The notes: generated from the letters alone by a model not told the origin. A DNA stretch of 64,000 nucleotides from JBBWZH01 sp035544115 (GCA_963714145.1 OY970235.1:1612001-1676000); one strand, 5' to 3'. Numbered from the stretch's first letter, positions 17,526-26,009 are shown. Numbers and translations: made by a program.

Positions 17526-17943
17526 GGCTGCCGGCCCCGCGCCGGGACCGGCCGCCGGACGGCGCCGGGGCGGCACGCGCTGCCGGCTCGGCCGGCTGTG
17601 GTCGGGCTGCGGGACATCGCTGCTCCTGTCGGCGGCGGGGCCGATCGCGGCGGGAGCACCCGGGCGATCGGGGAGAAGCCGGCGGAATCTGGCGGCAACC
17701 GGCCGGTTCTACCCTCGGCAGGCGGCGCTGGCGACGCGGGCGAGATCGACGAAGATCCGTCGGATCAAGCGGACCGGTCGCATGCGGCCACCGTACAGCG
17801 CGATCCGGCGGCTGTCTGCCCGCCCCGCGGCGCCCCGTCCGTCCATTGTGGACTGTCAGGTGTGGACCGCGGGCGGTTGGCTCCGGGCTGGCCGGGATGT
17901 CGGTGCGCTGGCCGGACTCCGGAACGCGTGCTATCAATGCCGT
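17526..17943. other. Gene-free stretch before the leader peptide
   Basis: I see no credible gene in these 418 bases. The region contains the promoters for the LLM gene (minus) and the leader peptide (plus). A GTCCATTGTGGAC near-palindrome lies at 17841-17853 and a TATCAAT box at about 17934, close to the leader-peptide start. Confidence 0.4.
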
Positions 17944-18024
17944 GTGTCCCGTTCCGCGCCGCTGACCAGGAGACTCCACGTCGATCTCCGCCGGGTCGGC
18001 GCGGCCGGCTGTCGCCCGCGCTGA
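17944..18024 (+). CDS. Short cysteine-containing leader peptide (actinobacterial sulfur-operon leader)
   Basis: A 26-residue peptide, VSRSAPLTRRLHVDLRRVGA followed by AGCRPR, matches the recurrent actinobacterial leader pattern LT.R.HVDL.RV....C found upstream of sulfur-assimilation and sulfur-scavenging genes. It starts at GTG 17944 right after a TATCAAT -10-like box, so the mRNA is probably leaderless. The single cysteine codon (TGT) near the end is the expected sensor: ribosome stalling there when cysteine is scarce is the proposed way such leaders raise expression of downstream genes. The acetyltransferase and two luciferase-like monooxygenases begin 92 bases downstream. Family assignment is by pattern; the attenuation mechanism here is inferred. 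Confidence 0.7.
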   Translation: MSRSAPLTRRLHVDLRRVGAAGCRPR

Positions 18025-18115
18025 CCGCACGACCGCCGCGGCCGCCTGGGGCGGTTGCCGCCGCCGAACGACGTCGCCGTCGCACCCAGCTCGCGTCACC
18101 CTGTCTGGAGAGGCC

Positions 18116-19234
18116 ATGTCCTTGTCCGCCGACCAGTGGGCCGGCTCCACCGGCGGCCCAGCCGACCGCACTGCCGGCCCAGCCGGCCCGGCCGCCGGCA
18201 CCGGCCGCTGGCACCCGCTGGACGAGGTCGTCTGGTCGTCGCTGACCGGCGCGCACGCCGCCCTCGCCGAGGGTGGCCCGGACGCGCTGCGCTACCAGCC
18301 GGACGTCGCCCCCTTCGGGGCCGTCTCGCCCGGGGCCGTCCCCCCGGACCGCGGGGCCGTCTGGCCGGATCACGGGGCCGTGTCGCCCGGCGACGGGGCC
18401 GTCCTCCCGGACCGCGGGGTCGTCTCGCCAGACCGCGGGGCCGTCCCGCCCGGCGATGGGGCGGTCTCGCCGGGCGGCGGAGCCGTCTCGTCGGGCGGCG
18501 GGGACGGCTGGTCGGGCGGCGGGGACAGCTGGTCGGGCGGCGGGGACGGCTGGCCGGTGCTGGCCGCACTCGCCGGCGCCGACCCGGTCCTGCTGGCCGC
18601 GCCCAGCCGCCCGCCGCCGGCCAGCTGGGAGGTGCTCGGCCGCATCCCGGGGGTGCAGATGGTGGCCACCGAGGCGATGGTGACCGGACCGGAGCCGGCC
18701 GCGGTGCCGCTCGGCCTGGCCGACGTCGACGAGATGCTCGACCTGGTCGCCCGCACCAAGCCCGGCCCGTTCCTGCCCCGGACCGTGCTGCTCGGGAACT
18801 ACCTGGGCATCCGGCAGGACGGCGCGCTGGTGGCGATGGCGGGGGAGCGGCTGCGGCCGCCGGGTTTCGCCGAGATCAGCGCGGTCTGCACCGATCCGGC
18901 GTACCGCGGGCAGGGCCTGGCCGGTCGGCTGATCCGGGCCGTCGCGCACGGCATCCGGGCCCGCGGCGAGATCCCGTTCCTGCACACCGCCGCGGACAAC
19001 CACGGCGCGATCCGGCTCTACGAGGCGCTCGGCTTCCGGTTGCGCCGCCCGGTCGAGTTCAGCCTGGTCCGCCCACCGGCCCCGCCCGCCCCGACCAGCT
19101 CCGTTCCGGCCGTCCGGGCCGACTCCGTTCCGGCCGTCCCGACCGGCTCGGTTGCGGCGGCCCCGGCCGGTGCCGTCCCGGCCGAGCCCGGCGGACCGGC
19201 CGGACCAGCCGGCCCCGCCGGTGCGCAGCCATGA
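18116..19234 (+). CDS. GNAT-family acetyltransferase with an internal repeat insert
   Basis: 372 residues. The acetyl-CoA-binding core is in the second half: EISAVCTDPAYRGQGLAGRL (motif A, Q/RxxGxG) then LHTAADNHGAIRLYEALGF (motif B), the FR47-like arrangement. The N-terminal half is a second, degenerate GNAT-like domain that is split by about 80 residues of repeats rich in GAVSPGDGAV, PDRGAV and SGGGDGW units (18318-18555). A Pro/Ala tail follows motif B. The ATG has GGAGAGG upstream (TGGAGAGGCCATG). The gene leads an operon: its stop overlaps the next ATG (ATGA). In this context, behind a cysteine leader and before FMN-dependent monooxygenases, it may acetylate a sulfur-containing small molecule; that is inference. 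Confidence 0.85.
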   Translation: MSLSADQWAGSTGGPADRTAGPAGPAAGTGRWHPLDEVVWSSLTGAHAALAEGGPDALRYQPDVAPFGAVSPGAVPPDRGAVWPDHGAVSPGDGAVLPDRGVVSPDRGAVPPGDGAVSPGGGAVSSGGGDGWSGGGDSWSGGGDGWPVLAALAGADPVLLAAPSRPPPASWEVLGRIPGVQMVATEAMVTGPEPAAVPLGLADVDEMLDLVARTKPGPFLPRTVLLGNYLGIRQDGALVAMAGERLRPPGFAEISAVCTDPAYRGQGLAGRLIRAVAHGIRARGEIPFLHTAADNHGAIRLYEALGFRLRRPVEFSLVRPPAPPAPTSSVPAVRADSVPAVPTGSVAAAPAGAVPAEPGGPAGPAGPAGAQP

Positions 19235-20409
19235 CCCGGGAGCTGCGGCTGGCCGTCGCGCTGGACGGCGCGGGCTGGCACCCGGCGGCCTGGCGCAGTC
19301 CGGACGCCCGGCCGGCCGAGCTGTTCACCGCCGGCTACTGGGCCGACCTGGTCGGCGTGGCCGAGCGTGGGCTGCTCGACCTGGTCACCATCGAGGACGC
19401 GCTGACGATCCAGTCGGCCGACCGGTTCGTCCCGGACGCGCGCACCGACCAGGTCCGCGGCCGGCTGGACGCGGTGCTGGTCGCGGCCCGGGTCGCGCCG
19501 ACCACCCGGCGCATCGGCCTGGTCCCGACGGTGACCACCACGCACACCGAGCCGTTCCACGTGTCCAAGGCGATCGCCACGCTGGACTGGGTCAGCGCCG
19601 GGCGGGCCGGCGTCCAGGTGCGGGTCGGCGGGGTCGGGGCGGAGCCGGCGCTGTTCGGCCGGCGCGAGCCGACCATCCGGACGGTCACCGACCTGGACGA
19701 CCCGGCCCGCCAGCAGGCCCGGCTGGACGCCTTCGAGGAGGCCGCCGACCACGTCGAGGTGATCCGCCGGCTCTGGGACAGCTGGGAGGACGACGCGGTC
19801 ATCCGGGACGCCGCGACCGGCCGCTACATCGACCGGAACCGGCTGCACTACATCGACTTCCGCGGCCGCTGGTTCTCCGTCCGCGGCCCGTCGATCACGC
19901 CGCGGCCGCCGCAGGGCCAGCCGATCGTCGCCGTCCTCGGGCACGGCCCGGCGGGGTACCGGCTGGCGGCTCGGCAGGCCGACCTGCTCTTCGTCGCCCC
20001 GCGGGACCGGGCCGACGCGGCCGGAATCCGGGCCGAGGTGGGGGAGCGGCCGGCCATCTTCGCCGACCTGGTCGCGTTCCTCGACCCGGCGCCGGGCGTC
20101 GCGGTGACCCGCTGGTCGCAGCTGGACGAGCTGGCCGGGGAGCCGTTCCACTCCGACGCCCGGATCGTGGCCGGTACCGCCGCCGCGCTCGCCGACGAGA
20201 TCGAACAGCTGTCCGACGCGGGGTACGCCGGCGTCCGGCTCCGGCCGGCCGTGCTGCCGCACGACCTGGTCGCGATCACCGACTGGCTGGTGCCGGAGCT
20301 GCAGCGGCGCGGCCGGTTCCGCGCCGGCTACCGCGAAGGCACCTTGCGCGGCCGGCTCGGCCTGGCCCGCCCGGCCAACCGGTACGCGACCGGGGCGGGG
20401 CAGCCGTGA
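19231..20409 (+). CDS. LLM-class FMN-dependent monooxygenase
   Basis: 392 residues. Luciferase-fold features include FTAGYWADLVGVAERGLLDL, the FMN-proximal strand RIGLVPTVTTTHTEPFHVSK, LDWVSAGRAGVQVRVG and the phosphate-binding PQGQPIVAVLGHGPAG. It belongs to the group of NtaA/SnaA/DszA-like and alkanesulfonate-type enzymes that take reduced FMN from a separate reductase. It overlaps both neighbours by four bases (ATGA before, GTGA after) and so is translationally coupled to a related monooxygenase. No flavin reductase is encoded nearby. Behind a cysteine leader peptide the likely work is oxidative release of sulfur from an organosulfur compound; the compound is unknown. Confidence 0.85.
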   Translation: MTRELRLAVALDGAGWHPAAWRSPDARPAELFTAGYWADLVGVAERGLLDLVTIEDALTIQSADRFVPDARTDQVRGRLDAVLVAARVAPTTRRIGLVPTVTTTHTEPFHVSKAIATLDWVSAGRAGVQVRVGGVGAEPALFGRREPTIRTVTDLDDPARQQARLDAFEEAADHVEVIRRLWDSWEDDAVIRDAATGRYIDRNRLHYIDFRGRWFSVRGPSITPRPPQGQPIVAVLGHGPAGYRLAARQADLLFVAPRDRADAAGIRAEVGERPAIFADLVAFLDPAPGVAVTRWSQLDELAGEPFHSDARIVAGTAAALADEIEQLSDAGYAGVRLRPAVLPHDLVAITDWLVPELQRRGRFRAGYREGTLRGRLGLARPANRYATGAGQP

Positions 20410-21743
20410 CCGGCCGGCAGGTGCATCTCGCCGCGCACTTCCCGGGCGTCAACAACACCACCGTGTGGTCGGATCCGGCCGCCGGCAGCCACATCGAGTT
20501 CGGCTCGTTCGCGCACTTCGCCCGCACCGCCGAACGGGGCCGGTTCGACTTCCTGTTCCTGGCCGAAGGTTTGCGGCTGCGCGAGCAGAACGGCCTGATC
20601 TACGACCTGGACGTGGTCGGCCGGCCGGACACGTTCACCATCCTGGCCGCGCTGGCCGCGGTCACCGACCACCTCGGCCTGGCCGGCACGATCAACTCCA
20701 CCTTCAACGAGCCGTACGAGGTGGCCCGGCAGTTCGCCAGCCTGGACCACCTGTCCGCCGGCCGGGCCGCCTGGAACGTGGTCACCTCCTGGGACGCGTT
20801 CACCGGGGAGAACTTCCGCCGCGGCGGGTTCCTCCCGCAGGACCAGCGGTACGAGCGGGCCCGCACGTTCCTGCAGGCGACCTGGGCGCTGTTCGACTCC
20901 TGGACCGGCGCCGAGATCCTCGCCGACCGGGCCGCCGGCGAGTTCCTGACGCCGCCGTCCGCCGGGCAGTTCCGGCACCAGGACGCGCATTTCGACATCT
21001 CCGGCCGGTTCACCGTGCCCCGCTCCCCGCAGGGCCGGCCGGTGATCTTCCAGGCCGGCGACTCGGACCCGGGCCGCGAGTTCGCCGCCTCGTCCGCCGA
21101 CGCGATCTTCAGCCGGTACAGCACGTACGACGAGGGCCGGGCGTTCTACCGGGACGTGAAGGGCCGGCTGGCCCGGTACGGCCGCCGGCCCGAGCAGCTG
21201 CTGATCCTGCCGGCCGCCACGTTCGTCCTCGGCGACACCGAGGCGGACGCGCAGGAGCGGGCGCACGTGGTCCGCCGGCAGCAGGTGAGCGGGCAGACCG
21301 CGATCCGGTTCCTGGAGCAGGTCTGGAACCGCGACCTCAGCTCGTACGACCCGGACGGCCCGCTGCCGGACGTCGACCCGGTCGCCGGCGAGCACACGGT
21401 GGCCCACGGCCGGGCCAGCGTCCGGATGCACCGCGACCCGCTGGCGGTGGCCCGGCAGTGGCGCGAGCTGGCCGGCGCCAGGAAGCTCTCGATCCGGGAG
21501 CTGATGATCGAGGTCACCGGCCGGCAGTCGTTCGTCGGCACGCCGGTATCGGTTGCCGACACGATGCAGCGGTACGTCCGGGACGAGGTCAGCGACGGCT
21601 TCATCCTGGTACCGCACATCACGCCCGGCGGCTTGGACGGCTTCGTCGACGCGGTGGTGCCGATCCTGCAGGAGCGCGGCGTGCTGCGGACCGAGTACAC
21701 CGGCCCGACGCTGCGCCACCACCTCGGCCTGCTGCCGCCCTGA
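20406..21743 (+). CDS. LLM-class monooxygenase of the NtaA/SnaA/DszA family
   Basis: 445 residues, the normal length for this group. Diagnostic stretches are HLAAHFPGVNNTTVWSDPAA, FDFLFLAEGLRLRE, TINSTFNEPYEVARQFASLD, AGRAAWNVVTSWD and the FMN-phosphate region PQGRPVIFQAGDSDPGREFA. NtaA (nitrilotriacetate), SnaA (pristinamycin) and DszA/SfnG-like (sulfone) enzymes are FMNH2-dependent oxygenases; this sequence fits the family without identifying the substrate. It is the last gene of the operon that begins with the leader peptide. The gene ends 28 bases before the convergent arsM gene with only a compact palindrome between them, so the two 3-prime ends nearly meet. Confidence 0.88.
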   Translation: MTGRQVHLAAHFPGVNNTTVWSDPAAGSHIEFGSFAHFARTAERGRFDFLFLAEGLRLREQNGLIYDLDVVGRPDTFTILAALAAVTDHLGLAGTINSTFNEPYEVARQFASLDHLSAGRAAWNVVTSWDAFTGENFRRGGFLPQDQRYERARTFLQATWALFDSWTGAEILADRAAGEFLTPPSAGQFRHQDAHFDISGRFTVPRSPQGRPVIFQAGDSDPGREFAASSADAIFSRYSTYDEGRAFYRDVKGRLARYGRRPEQLLILPAATFVLGDTEADAQERAHVVRRQQVSGQTAIRFLEQVWNRDLSSYDPDGPLPDVDPVAGEHTVAHGRASVRMHRDPLAVARQWRELAGARKLSIRELMIEVTGRQSFVGTPVSVADTMQRYVRDEVSDGFILVPHITPGGLDGFVDAVVPILQERGVLRTEYTGPTLRHHLGLLPP

Positions 21744-21771
21744 CGGATTCCGGGCGCACCTCGACCCCGGG

Positions 21772-22644
21772 TCAGCCTGGCTGACCGGTGACCGGGCCGA
21801 CGGCACCGGCCCGGGCCGGTGCCGCCGGGTCCGGGGTGGCCGGCCGGGCGGCTCGCACGATCGCCGAGTGCAGCCCGTCGGCTGCCTGATGGGCGAAGGT
21901 GACGCTGGCGTCGACGAAGCCGGCCGCCGCCAGTCCGGCCAGGTACTCGGCCCGGGACAGGGCGCCGGCGATGCAGCCGACCCAGTTGCCCCGTTCGGCC
22001 CGCTGCTCGGCGGTGAGGCTGTCCTCGGCGACGATGTCGGTGATGCCGATCCGCCCACCCGGGGCCAGCACCCGGGCCATCTCGGCGAACACCGCCGGCT
22101 TGTCGGTGGACAGGTTGATCACGCAGTTGGAGATCACCACGTCGATCGAGCCGGCCGGCAGCGGGATCGCCTCGATCGCGCCCTTCAGGAATTCCACATT
22201 GGACACACCGGCCCGGGCGGCGTTGGCCCGGGCCAGCGCGAGCATCTCGTCGGTCATGTCCAGCCCGAAGACCCGTCCGGCCGGCCCCACCCGCCGGGCG
22301 GACAGCAGCACGTCGATGCCACCACCGGAGCCGAGATCCAGCACCCGCTCGCCCTCGGCCAGTTCAGCCACCGCCAGCGGGTTTCCACAGCCCAGGCTCG
22401 CGGCGACCGCCTGCGCCGGTAGCCCCGCGCGGTCCGCACCGGGATACAACCCGGCGCCGAAGCCCGCCTGCACCTCGACCTCGGCCGCCGGGCCGCAGCA
22501 GGACGCCGCCGACCCGCCGGCCTCGACCTGCGCCGCCGCCGGATCGCACCCGCACCCGCAGCCGCCGGCACCGCCCGCCGCGGCGGCCAGCGCCGCCTCC
22601 GCGTACCGCGTCCGGACCCGCTCCCGGAGGGTCTCGTCGATCAT
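21772..22644 (-). CDS. arsM: Arsenite S-adenosylmethionine methyltransferase
   Basis: 290 residues. SAM motif I is VLDLGSGGGIDVLLSA; GLDMTDEMLALARANA is the second motif; the As(III)-binding cysteines are in ASLGCGNP and ISNCVINLS, the ArsM signature. The N-terminal region adds CGCGCDP and SCCGPAAEV clusters, also seen in bacterial ArsM. The enzyme methylates arsenite to volatile or less reactive forms in the cytoplasm. Start at ATG 22644 because AAGGTGG precedes it. It is divergent from the ArsR-acetyltransferase gene, and three ATCGA-N6-TCGAT operators lie between the two starts, the first only 15 bases from the arsM ATG. Expression should therefore be arsenic-inducible. Confidence 0.93.
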   Translation of the reverse strand: MIDETLRERVRTRYAEAALAAAAGGAGGCGCGCDPAAAQVEAGGSAASCCGPAAEVEVQAGFGAGLYPGADRAGLPAQAVAASLGCGNPLAVAELAEGERVLDLGSGGGIDVLLSARRVGPAGRVFGLDMTDEMLALARANAARAGVSNVEFLKGAIEAIPLPAGSIDVVISNCVINLSTDKPAVFAEMARVLAPGGRIGITDIVAEDSLTAEQRAERGNWVGCIAGALSRAEYLAGLAAAGFVDASVTFAHQAADGLHSAIVRAARPATPDPAAPARAGAVGPVTGQPG

Positions 22645-22658
22645 CCGTACCACCTTTC

Positions 22659-22733
22659 ATCGACGTACATCGATTATTCTGAAGGGACTCTATCGACGGA
22701 CCTCGATTGGCACAACCATCGAGCAGGATCGAT
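22659..22733. promoter_or_regulatory. Three ArsR-type operators, ATCGA-N6-TCGAT
   Basis: Three exact inverted repeats of identical architecture lie at 22659-22674 (spacer CGTACA), 22692-22707 (spacer CGGACC) and 22718-22733 (spacer GCAGGA). They fill most of the 99-base region between arsM and the ArsR fusion gene. The last ends 10 bases before the GTG at 22744, so repressor binding would block both promoters. The match between half-sites is exact in all six arms. Confidence 0.8.
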
Positions 22734-22743
22734 AATCAGCGGG

Positions 22744-23598
22744 GTGAGTACCAGCCAGACATCCCCGATCGCGTTGTTGCCGGCGGCCGAAGCGGCCACC
22801 TACGCCGAGTGGTTCGCCTGCCTCGCCGAGCCGACCCGGGTGCGGCTGCTGCACGCGGTGGCCGCCGCCGGCCGGTCGGTCACCGTGGGCGAGCTGACCG
22901 ACTGGGTCGAGATCAGCCAGTCCACCTGCTCGCACCACCTCCGCAAGCTGGCCGACGTCGGGTTCGTCCGGCTGCGCCGCTCGGGCACCACCACCCTGGT
23001 CACCGTCAACCCGGCCTGCTGCACCGGCCTGCCGCACGCCGCCGACGCCGTCATGGGCGTGCTCGCCCCCCGGCCCTGCTGCCCCACCGGCATCCCCGCG
23101 GACGTGCACGTCCGCGCGCTGCGACCGGCCGACTGGCCGGCCGTCCGGCGCATCTACGCCGAAGGCATCGCCACCGGCGACGCCACCTTCGAGACCGACG
23201 TCCCCGGCCGGCAGACCTTGGAGGCCAAGTGGTTGCCCGGCCACCGCTGGGTCGCCGAGGTGGACGGGCAGGTTGCCGGCTGGGCCGCCGCCAGCCCGGT
23301 GTCCACCCGCGACTGCTACGCCGGCGTCGCCGAAACCTCCGTCTACGTCGGCGCCGGCCAGCGCGGCCGGGGGGTCGGGAAAGCCCTGTTGCACAAGCAG
23401 GTCACCGCCGCCGACGCGGCCGGGCTGTGGACCCTGCAGACGTCGATCTTCCCGGAGAACCGGCCCAGCCTGGCGTTGCACCACACCGCCGGCTTCCGCA
23501 CCCTGGCGGTCCGCGAACGCATCGCCCAGCATCACGGCCGCTGGCGCGACACCGTCCTGCTCGAACGCCGCCGGGCCGAACAGAGTGGCCCGGCATGA
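22744..23598 (+). CDS. ArsR-type repressor fused to an ArsN-like GNAT acetyltransferase
   Basis: 284 residues with two domains. Residues about 15-115 are an ArsR winged helix: FACLAEPTRVRLLHAVAAAG, VGELTDWVEISQSTCSHHLR as recognition helix, and a beta wing. Between the domains are two cysteine pairs, VNPACCTGL and APRPCCPTG, likely As(III) ligands. Residues about 120-280 are a GNAT domain of the phosphinothricin/arsinothricin acetyltransferase type: VRALRPADWPAVRRIYAEGI, GDATFETDVP, ETSVYVGAGQRGRGVGKALL and FPENRPSLALHHTAGF. ArsN1 enzymes inactivate the arsenic antibiotic arsinothricin; whether this domain does so is inferred from similarity. GTG start, no strong ribosome binding site. The stop overlaps the next gene (ATGA). 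Confidence 0.85.
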   Translation: MSTSQTSPIALLPAAEAATYAEWFACLAEPTRVRLLHAVAAAGRSVTVGELTDWVEISQSTCSHHLRKLADVGFVRLRRSGTTTLVTVNPACCTGLPHAADAVMGVLAPRPCCPTGIPADVHVRALRPADWPAVRRIYAEGIATGDATFETDVPGRQTLEAKWLPGHRWVAEVDGQVAGWAAASPVSTRDCYAGVAETSVYVGAGQRGRGVGKALLHKQVTAADAAGLWTLQTSIFPENRPSLALHHTAGFRTLAVRERIAQHHGRWRDTVLLERRRAEQSGPA

Positions 23599-24050
23599 CG
23601 ATCCGGCCCGCCGACCTCGCCGACCCGCGGGTCCGGCAGTTGCTGCACCTGCACCTCGCCGGCCTGCAGGCGATCACCCCGCCGGACAACGTCTACGCGC
23701 TGGACCTGACCGGCCTGCAGGCGCCCGGCGTCACGGTGTGGACGGTCTGGGACGGCGAGACCCTGCTCGGCTGCGGCGCGCTCAAGGAACTCGACGCGAC
23801 CAGCGGCGAGCTCAAGTCGATGCGCACGGACCCGCGGCACCTCCGGCGCGGCGTCGCCACCCGGCTGCTCGAGTACCTGCTCGCGCTGGCCCGGTCCCGT
23901 GGCTACCGGCGGGTGAGCCTCGAAACCGGCAGCGGCGAGGCGTTCGAGCCCGCGCTCGCGCTGTACCGCCGCTACGGCTTCAGCAACGGGCCGGCGTTCG
24001 GCGACTACCGGGCCAGCGAGTTCAACCAGTTCCTGCATCTGGACCTGTGA
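23595..24050 (+). CDS. GNAT-family N-acetyltransferase
   Basis: 151 residues. The whole protein is one GNAT domain: MTIRPADLADPRVRQLLHLH, VWTVWDGETLLGCGALKEL, LKSMRTDPRHLRRGVATRLL (acetyl-CoA pyrophosphate loop) and SLETGSGEAFEPALALYRRY then GFSNGPAFGDY. It resembles the YsnE/PaiA-like group that acetylates small amines. It is translationally coupled to the ArsR-acetyltransferase fusion, so it belongs to the arsenic-controlled transcript, although nothing in the protein binds arsenic. Its last 29 bases overlap the end of the convergent FHA gene. Confidence 0.88.
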   Translation: MTIRPADLADPRVRQLLHLHLAGLQAITPPDNVYALDLTGLQAPGVTVWTVWDGETLLGCGALKELDATSGELKSMRTDPRHLRRGVATRLLEYLLALARSRGYRRVSLETGSGEAFEPALALYRRYGFSNGPAFGDYRASEFNQFLHLDL

Positions 24051-24726
24051 ATCGGCGGGCCGCGGCGCCCCGGCGGATCAGACTGGTGTGCACGGTGACG
24101 GCGGTCCAGGCGCCCAGGTAGAAGGTGTCCCCGTTGCCGAGCAGGACGTGCTGGCCGGCGGCGAGCGGCGCGGCGGCGCCCGGCAGCCAGGTGCCGTTGG
24201 TGGAGCCGGCGTCGGACAGTTGCCAGCCCTCGTCGGTGCGGGTGAGCAGGGCGTGCGCGTGGCTGATGCCTTCGTCGCAGGGCGGCCCGGTCAGGTCGAC
24301 CTGCGGGTTGATGCCGCGGGACGGGCGGGGGCGGCCGAGCAGCACCTGCGGGCCGGTGAGCCGGAACGTGCGGACCGGGCACCGGTCCGGGAACGGCAGG
24401 TCGGCGGCCATCTCCTGGTGCCAGCGGCGGTCGGCGGTGACGGTCAGGGCCCAGGAGCCGGCCGCCTCGGCCGGCGCGAGCGCCGTCCCGGGCAGCTGGC
24501 CGGTGTGGAAGTCGTAGCCGTCGTTCTCGCAGAACCGGTCGGTGCCGACCTGCGCTGCCCCGCAGATCGCGCAGAGCCCGCCGGGCCCGGCGGGCACCGG
24601 CAGTTGGGCCGTCGCGCCGGGGTCACCGGCCGGCGACGGGTCGGCGGCGGCGCCGATCGGGGCACCGCACTCGTCGCACCAGTCGCCGGTGGCCGACTGG
24701 TGGCCGTTCGGACAGGTGGCCGGCAT
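24022..24726 (-). CDS. FHA-domain protein with two zinc ribbons
   Basis: 234 residues. Two zinc-ribbon-like cysteine sets come first: CPNGHQSATGDWCDECG (residues 4-20) and CAICGAAQVGTDRFCENDG. The FHA domain fills residues about 110-225, with the conserved arginine in LGRPRPSRGI, the GISHAHALL strand and DAGSTNGTWL, the phosphothreonine-binding loop. FHA domains read threonine phosphorylation, so this is a likely substrate or reader for the PknG-type kinase of the same operon (the role that GarA plays in mycobacteria, though GarA is shorter and lacks ribbons). Last gene of the operon; its ATG shares one base with the VWA stop (TGATG). Confidence 0.88.
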   Translation of the reverse strand: MPATCPNGHQSATGDWCDECGAPIGAAADPSPAGDPGATAQLPVPAGPGGLCAICGAAQVGTDRFCENDGYDFHTGQLPGTALAPAEAAGSWALTVTADRRWHQEMAADLPFPDRCPVRTFRLTGPQVLLGRPRPSRGINPQVDLTGPPCDEGISHAHALLTRTDEGWQLSDAGSTNGTWLPGAAAPLAAGQHVLLGNGDTFYLGAWTAVTVHTSLIRRGAAARRFTGPDAGTG

Positions 24727-26009
24727 CAGTCCCGCTTCCCGACCCGGACGGTCCGGGTGCTGCGGGTGTCGAGGGCCATCTCGTCCGCCGCCTGCACCCC
24801 GCGGCGCAGCCGGACCGTGCCGGTGGCCGCGTCCTCGACCTCGACCACCTTTTCCAGCAGTTCCGACGTGGCGGCATTGCCGGACGCGGCGGCCAGCTGC
24901 GCGGCCCGGCCGAGCTTCACTGTGGCGGTGCGGTCGTCGCCGGCGCTGCGCGCCGCCAACCCCTCGGCGATCACCTGGGCCAGCTCGGCCTGCCCGGTGT
25001 AGTGCGCGACCTGCCGGTTGAGCTGGGTGGACAGCGCGTCGTCGTCGGTCCAGACGGCCCTGATCAGCGCCTGCGCCGCGACCTGCTCGTCCCCGTCGCC
25101 GCCGGTGGTGACGACCGACACCCGGGCGGCCAGCCGCTCGCCGCCGACCTCGCCCGGCGGCACCGTCACGCTGACGTGGTAGTCCCGGGACTCGGCGCTC
25201 CACGCGCCGGTGGCGAAGTCGACGGTGCGGGCGTTGACCTCGGTGCGCCGGCCGGTCAGATCGTCCACCTGCGGCGCGACCTGCTTGACGAACGAGAGGG
25301 TGGCGCCGGCCGGCGTCCAGACCCGCAGCCGGACGTCCGCCGTGGTCCGGCGCATCGCCGCGTTGATCATGCTGGTGAAGTCGGCGGCGAGGTCGGCCGG
25401 CTGGGCGACGATGTCGACGGTGCCGAGCAGCGCGGTGGAGATGTGCCGCAGCTCGTCGACCACCCAGTTGGTGCCGACGCCGCGGCAGTCGCACTGGAAG
25501 CGTCCGGTCACGGCGGCCAGCGCCGAGTCCAGGACGGACCGCTCCTCGCCCTCGTTGCGGCCGTCGGTGAGCAGGATGGCGTGGTTGATCGCGCCCGGCC
25601 GGCGGTCGAACAGCGTCGCGGCCGTGGTCAGCCAGCTGCTCATCACCGTGCCGCCCTCGGCCTGGATCCGCTGGATCCGCTGCTTGGCCTGGGCCCGGCT
25701 GGCCGGCCCGGCCTCGGTCAGCCCGACCACGACCTCCGCGGCGTGGTCGCCGGCGATGACCGCGAAGTGGGTGCCGTCCGGGATGGATTCGACCGCCGCG
25801 ATCGTCGCCTTGCGCGCGGCCGCGATCCGGCTGCCGCCCATCGACCCGGACCGGTCCACGATGATCACCTCGGTCCGGCCGGTGGCCGGCGGGCCGGTCA
25901 CGGCCTGGGCCGGTGCGCCGGTGGCGGTGACCGTGACGATCGCGTCCACCTCGCCGGTGCCCGCGGGCAGGAACTCGTTCTGGAACGTCTCAGCGGTGAA
26001 GCTGGTCAT
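24726..26009 (-). CDS. VWA-domain protein
   Basis: 427 residues. A von Willebrand A domain with an intact metal-ion-dependent adhesion site occupies about 45-225: TEVIIVDRSGSMGGSRIAAA (DxSxS), EGGTVMSSWL with the threonine, and ILLTDGRNEG with the aspartate. The C-terminal half is beta-rich then helical (QVAAQALIRAVWTDDDALST) and could bind partner proteins. There is no signal peptide or membrane helix, so it acts in the cytoplasm. ATG with GGAGG eight bases upstream. It is encoded between the PP2C phosphatase and the FHA protein; VWA proteins with kinase/phosphatase/FHA sets are common in actinobacterial signalling clusters, where they probably assemble complexes. Exact function unknown. Confidence 0.88.
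   Translation of the reverse strand: MTSFTAETFQNEFLPAGTGEVDAIVTVTATGAPAQAVTGPPATGRTEVIIVDRSGSMGGSRIAAARKATIAAVESIPDGTHFAVIAGDHAAEVVVGLTEAGPASRAQAKQRIQRIQAEGGTVMSSWLTTAATLFDRRPGAINHAILLTDGRNEGEERSVLDSALAAVTGRFQCDCRGVGTNWVVDELRHISTALLGTVDIVAQPADLAADFTSMINAAMRRTTADVRLRVWTPAGATLSFVKQVAPQVDDLTGRRTEVNARTVDFATGAWSAESRDYHVSVTVPPGEVGGERLAARVSVVTTGGDGDEQVAAQALIRAVWTDDDALSTQLNRQVAHYTGQAELAQVIAEGLAARSAGDDRTATVKLGRAAQLAAASGNAATSELLEKVVEVEDAATGTVRLRRGVQAADEMALDTRSTRTVRVGKRD

Noticed and set aside
17437..17943. Upstream extension of the leader-peptide frame
   Set aside because: The upstream part is low in coding character and overlaps the LLM gene; the leader pattern and the TATCAAT box fix the start at 17944.
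21770..21786. Terminator between the monooxygenase and arsM genes
   Set aside because: GGTCAGCC-T-GGCTGACC has a one-base loop, too tight for a good hairpin, and overlaps the arsM stop; kept only as a palindrome.
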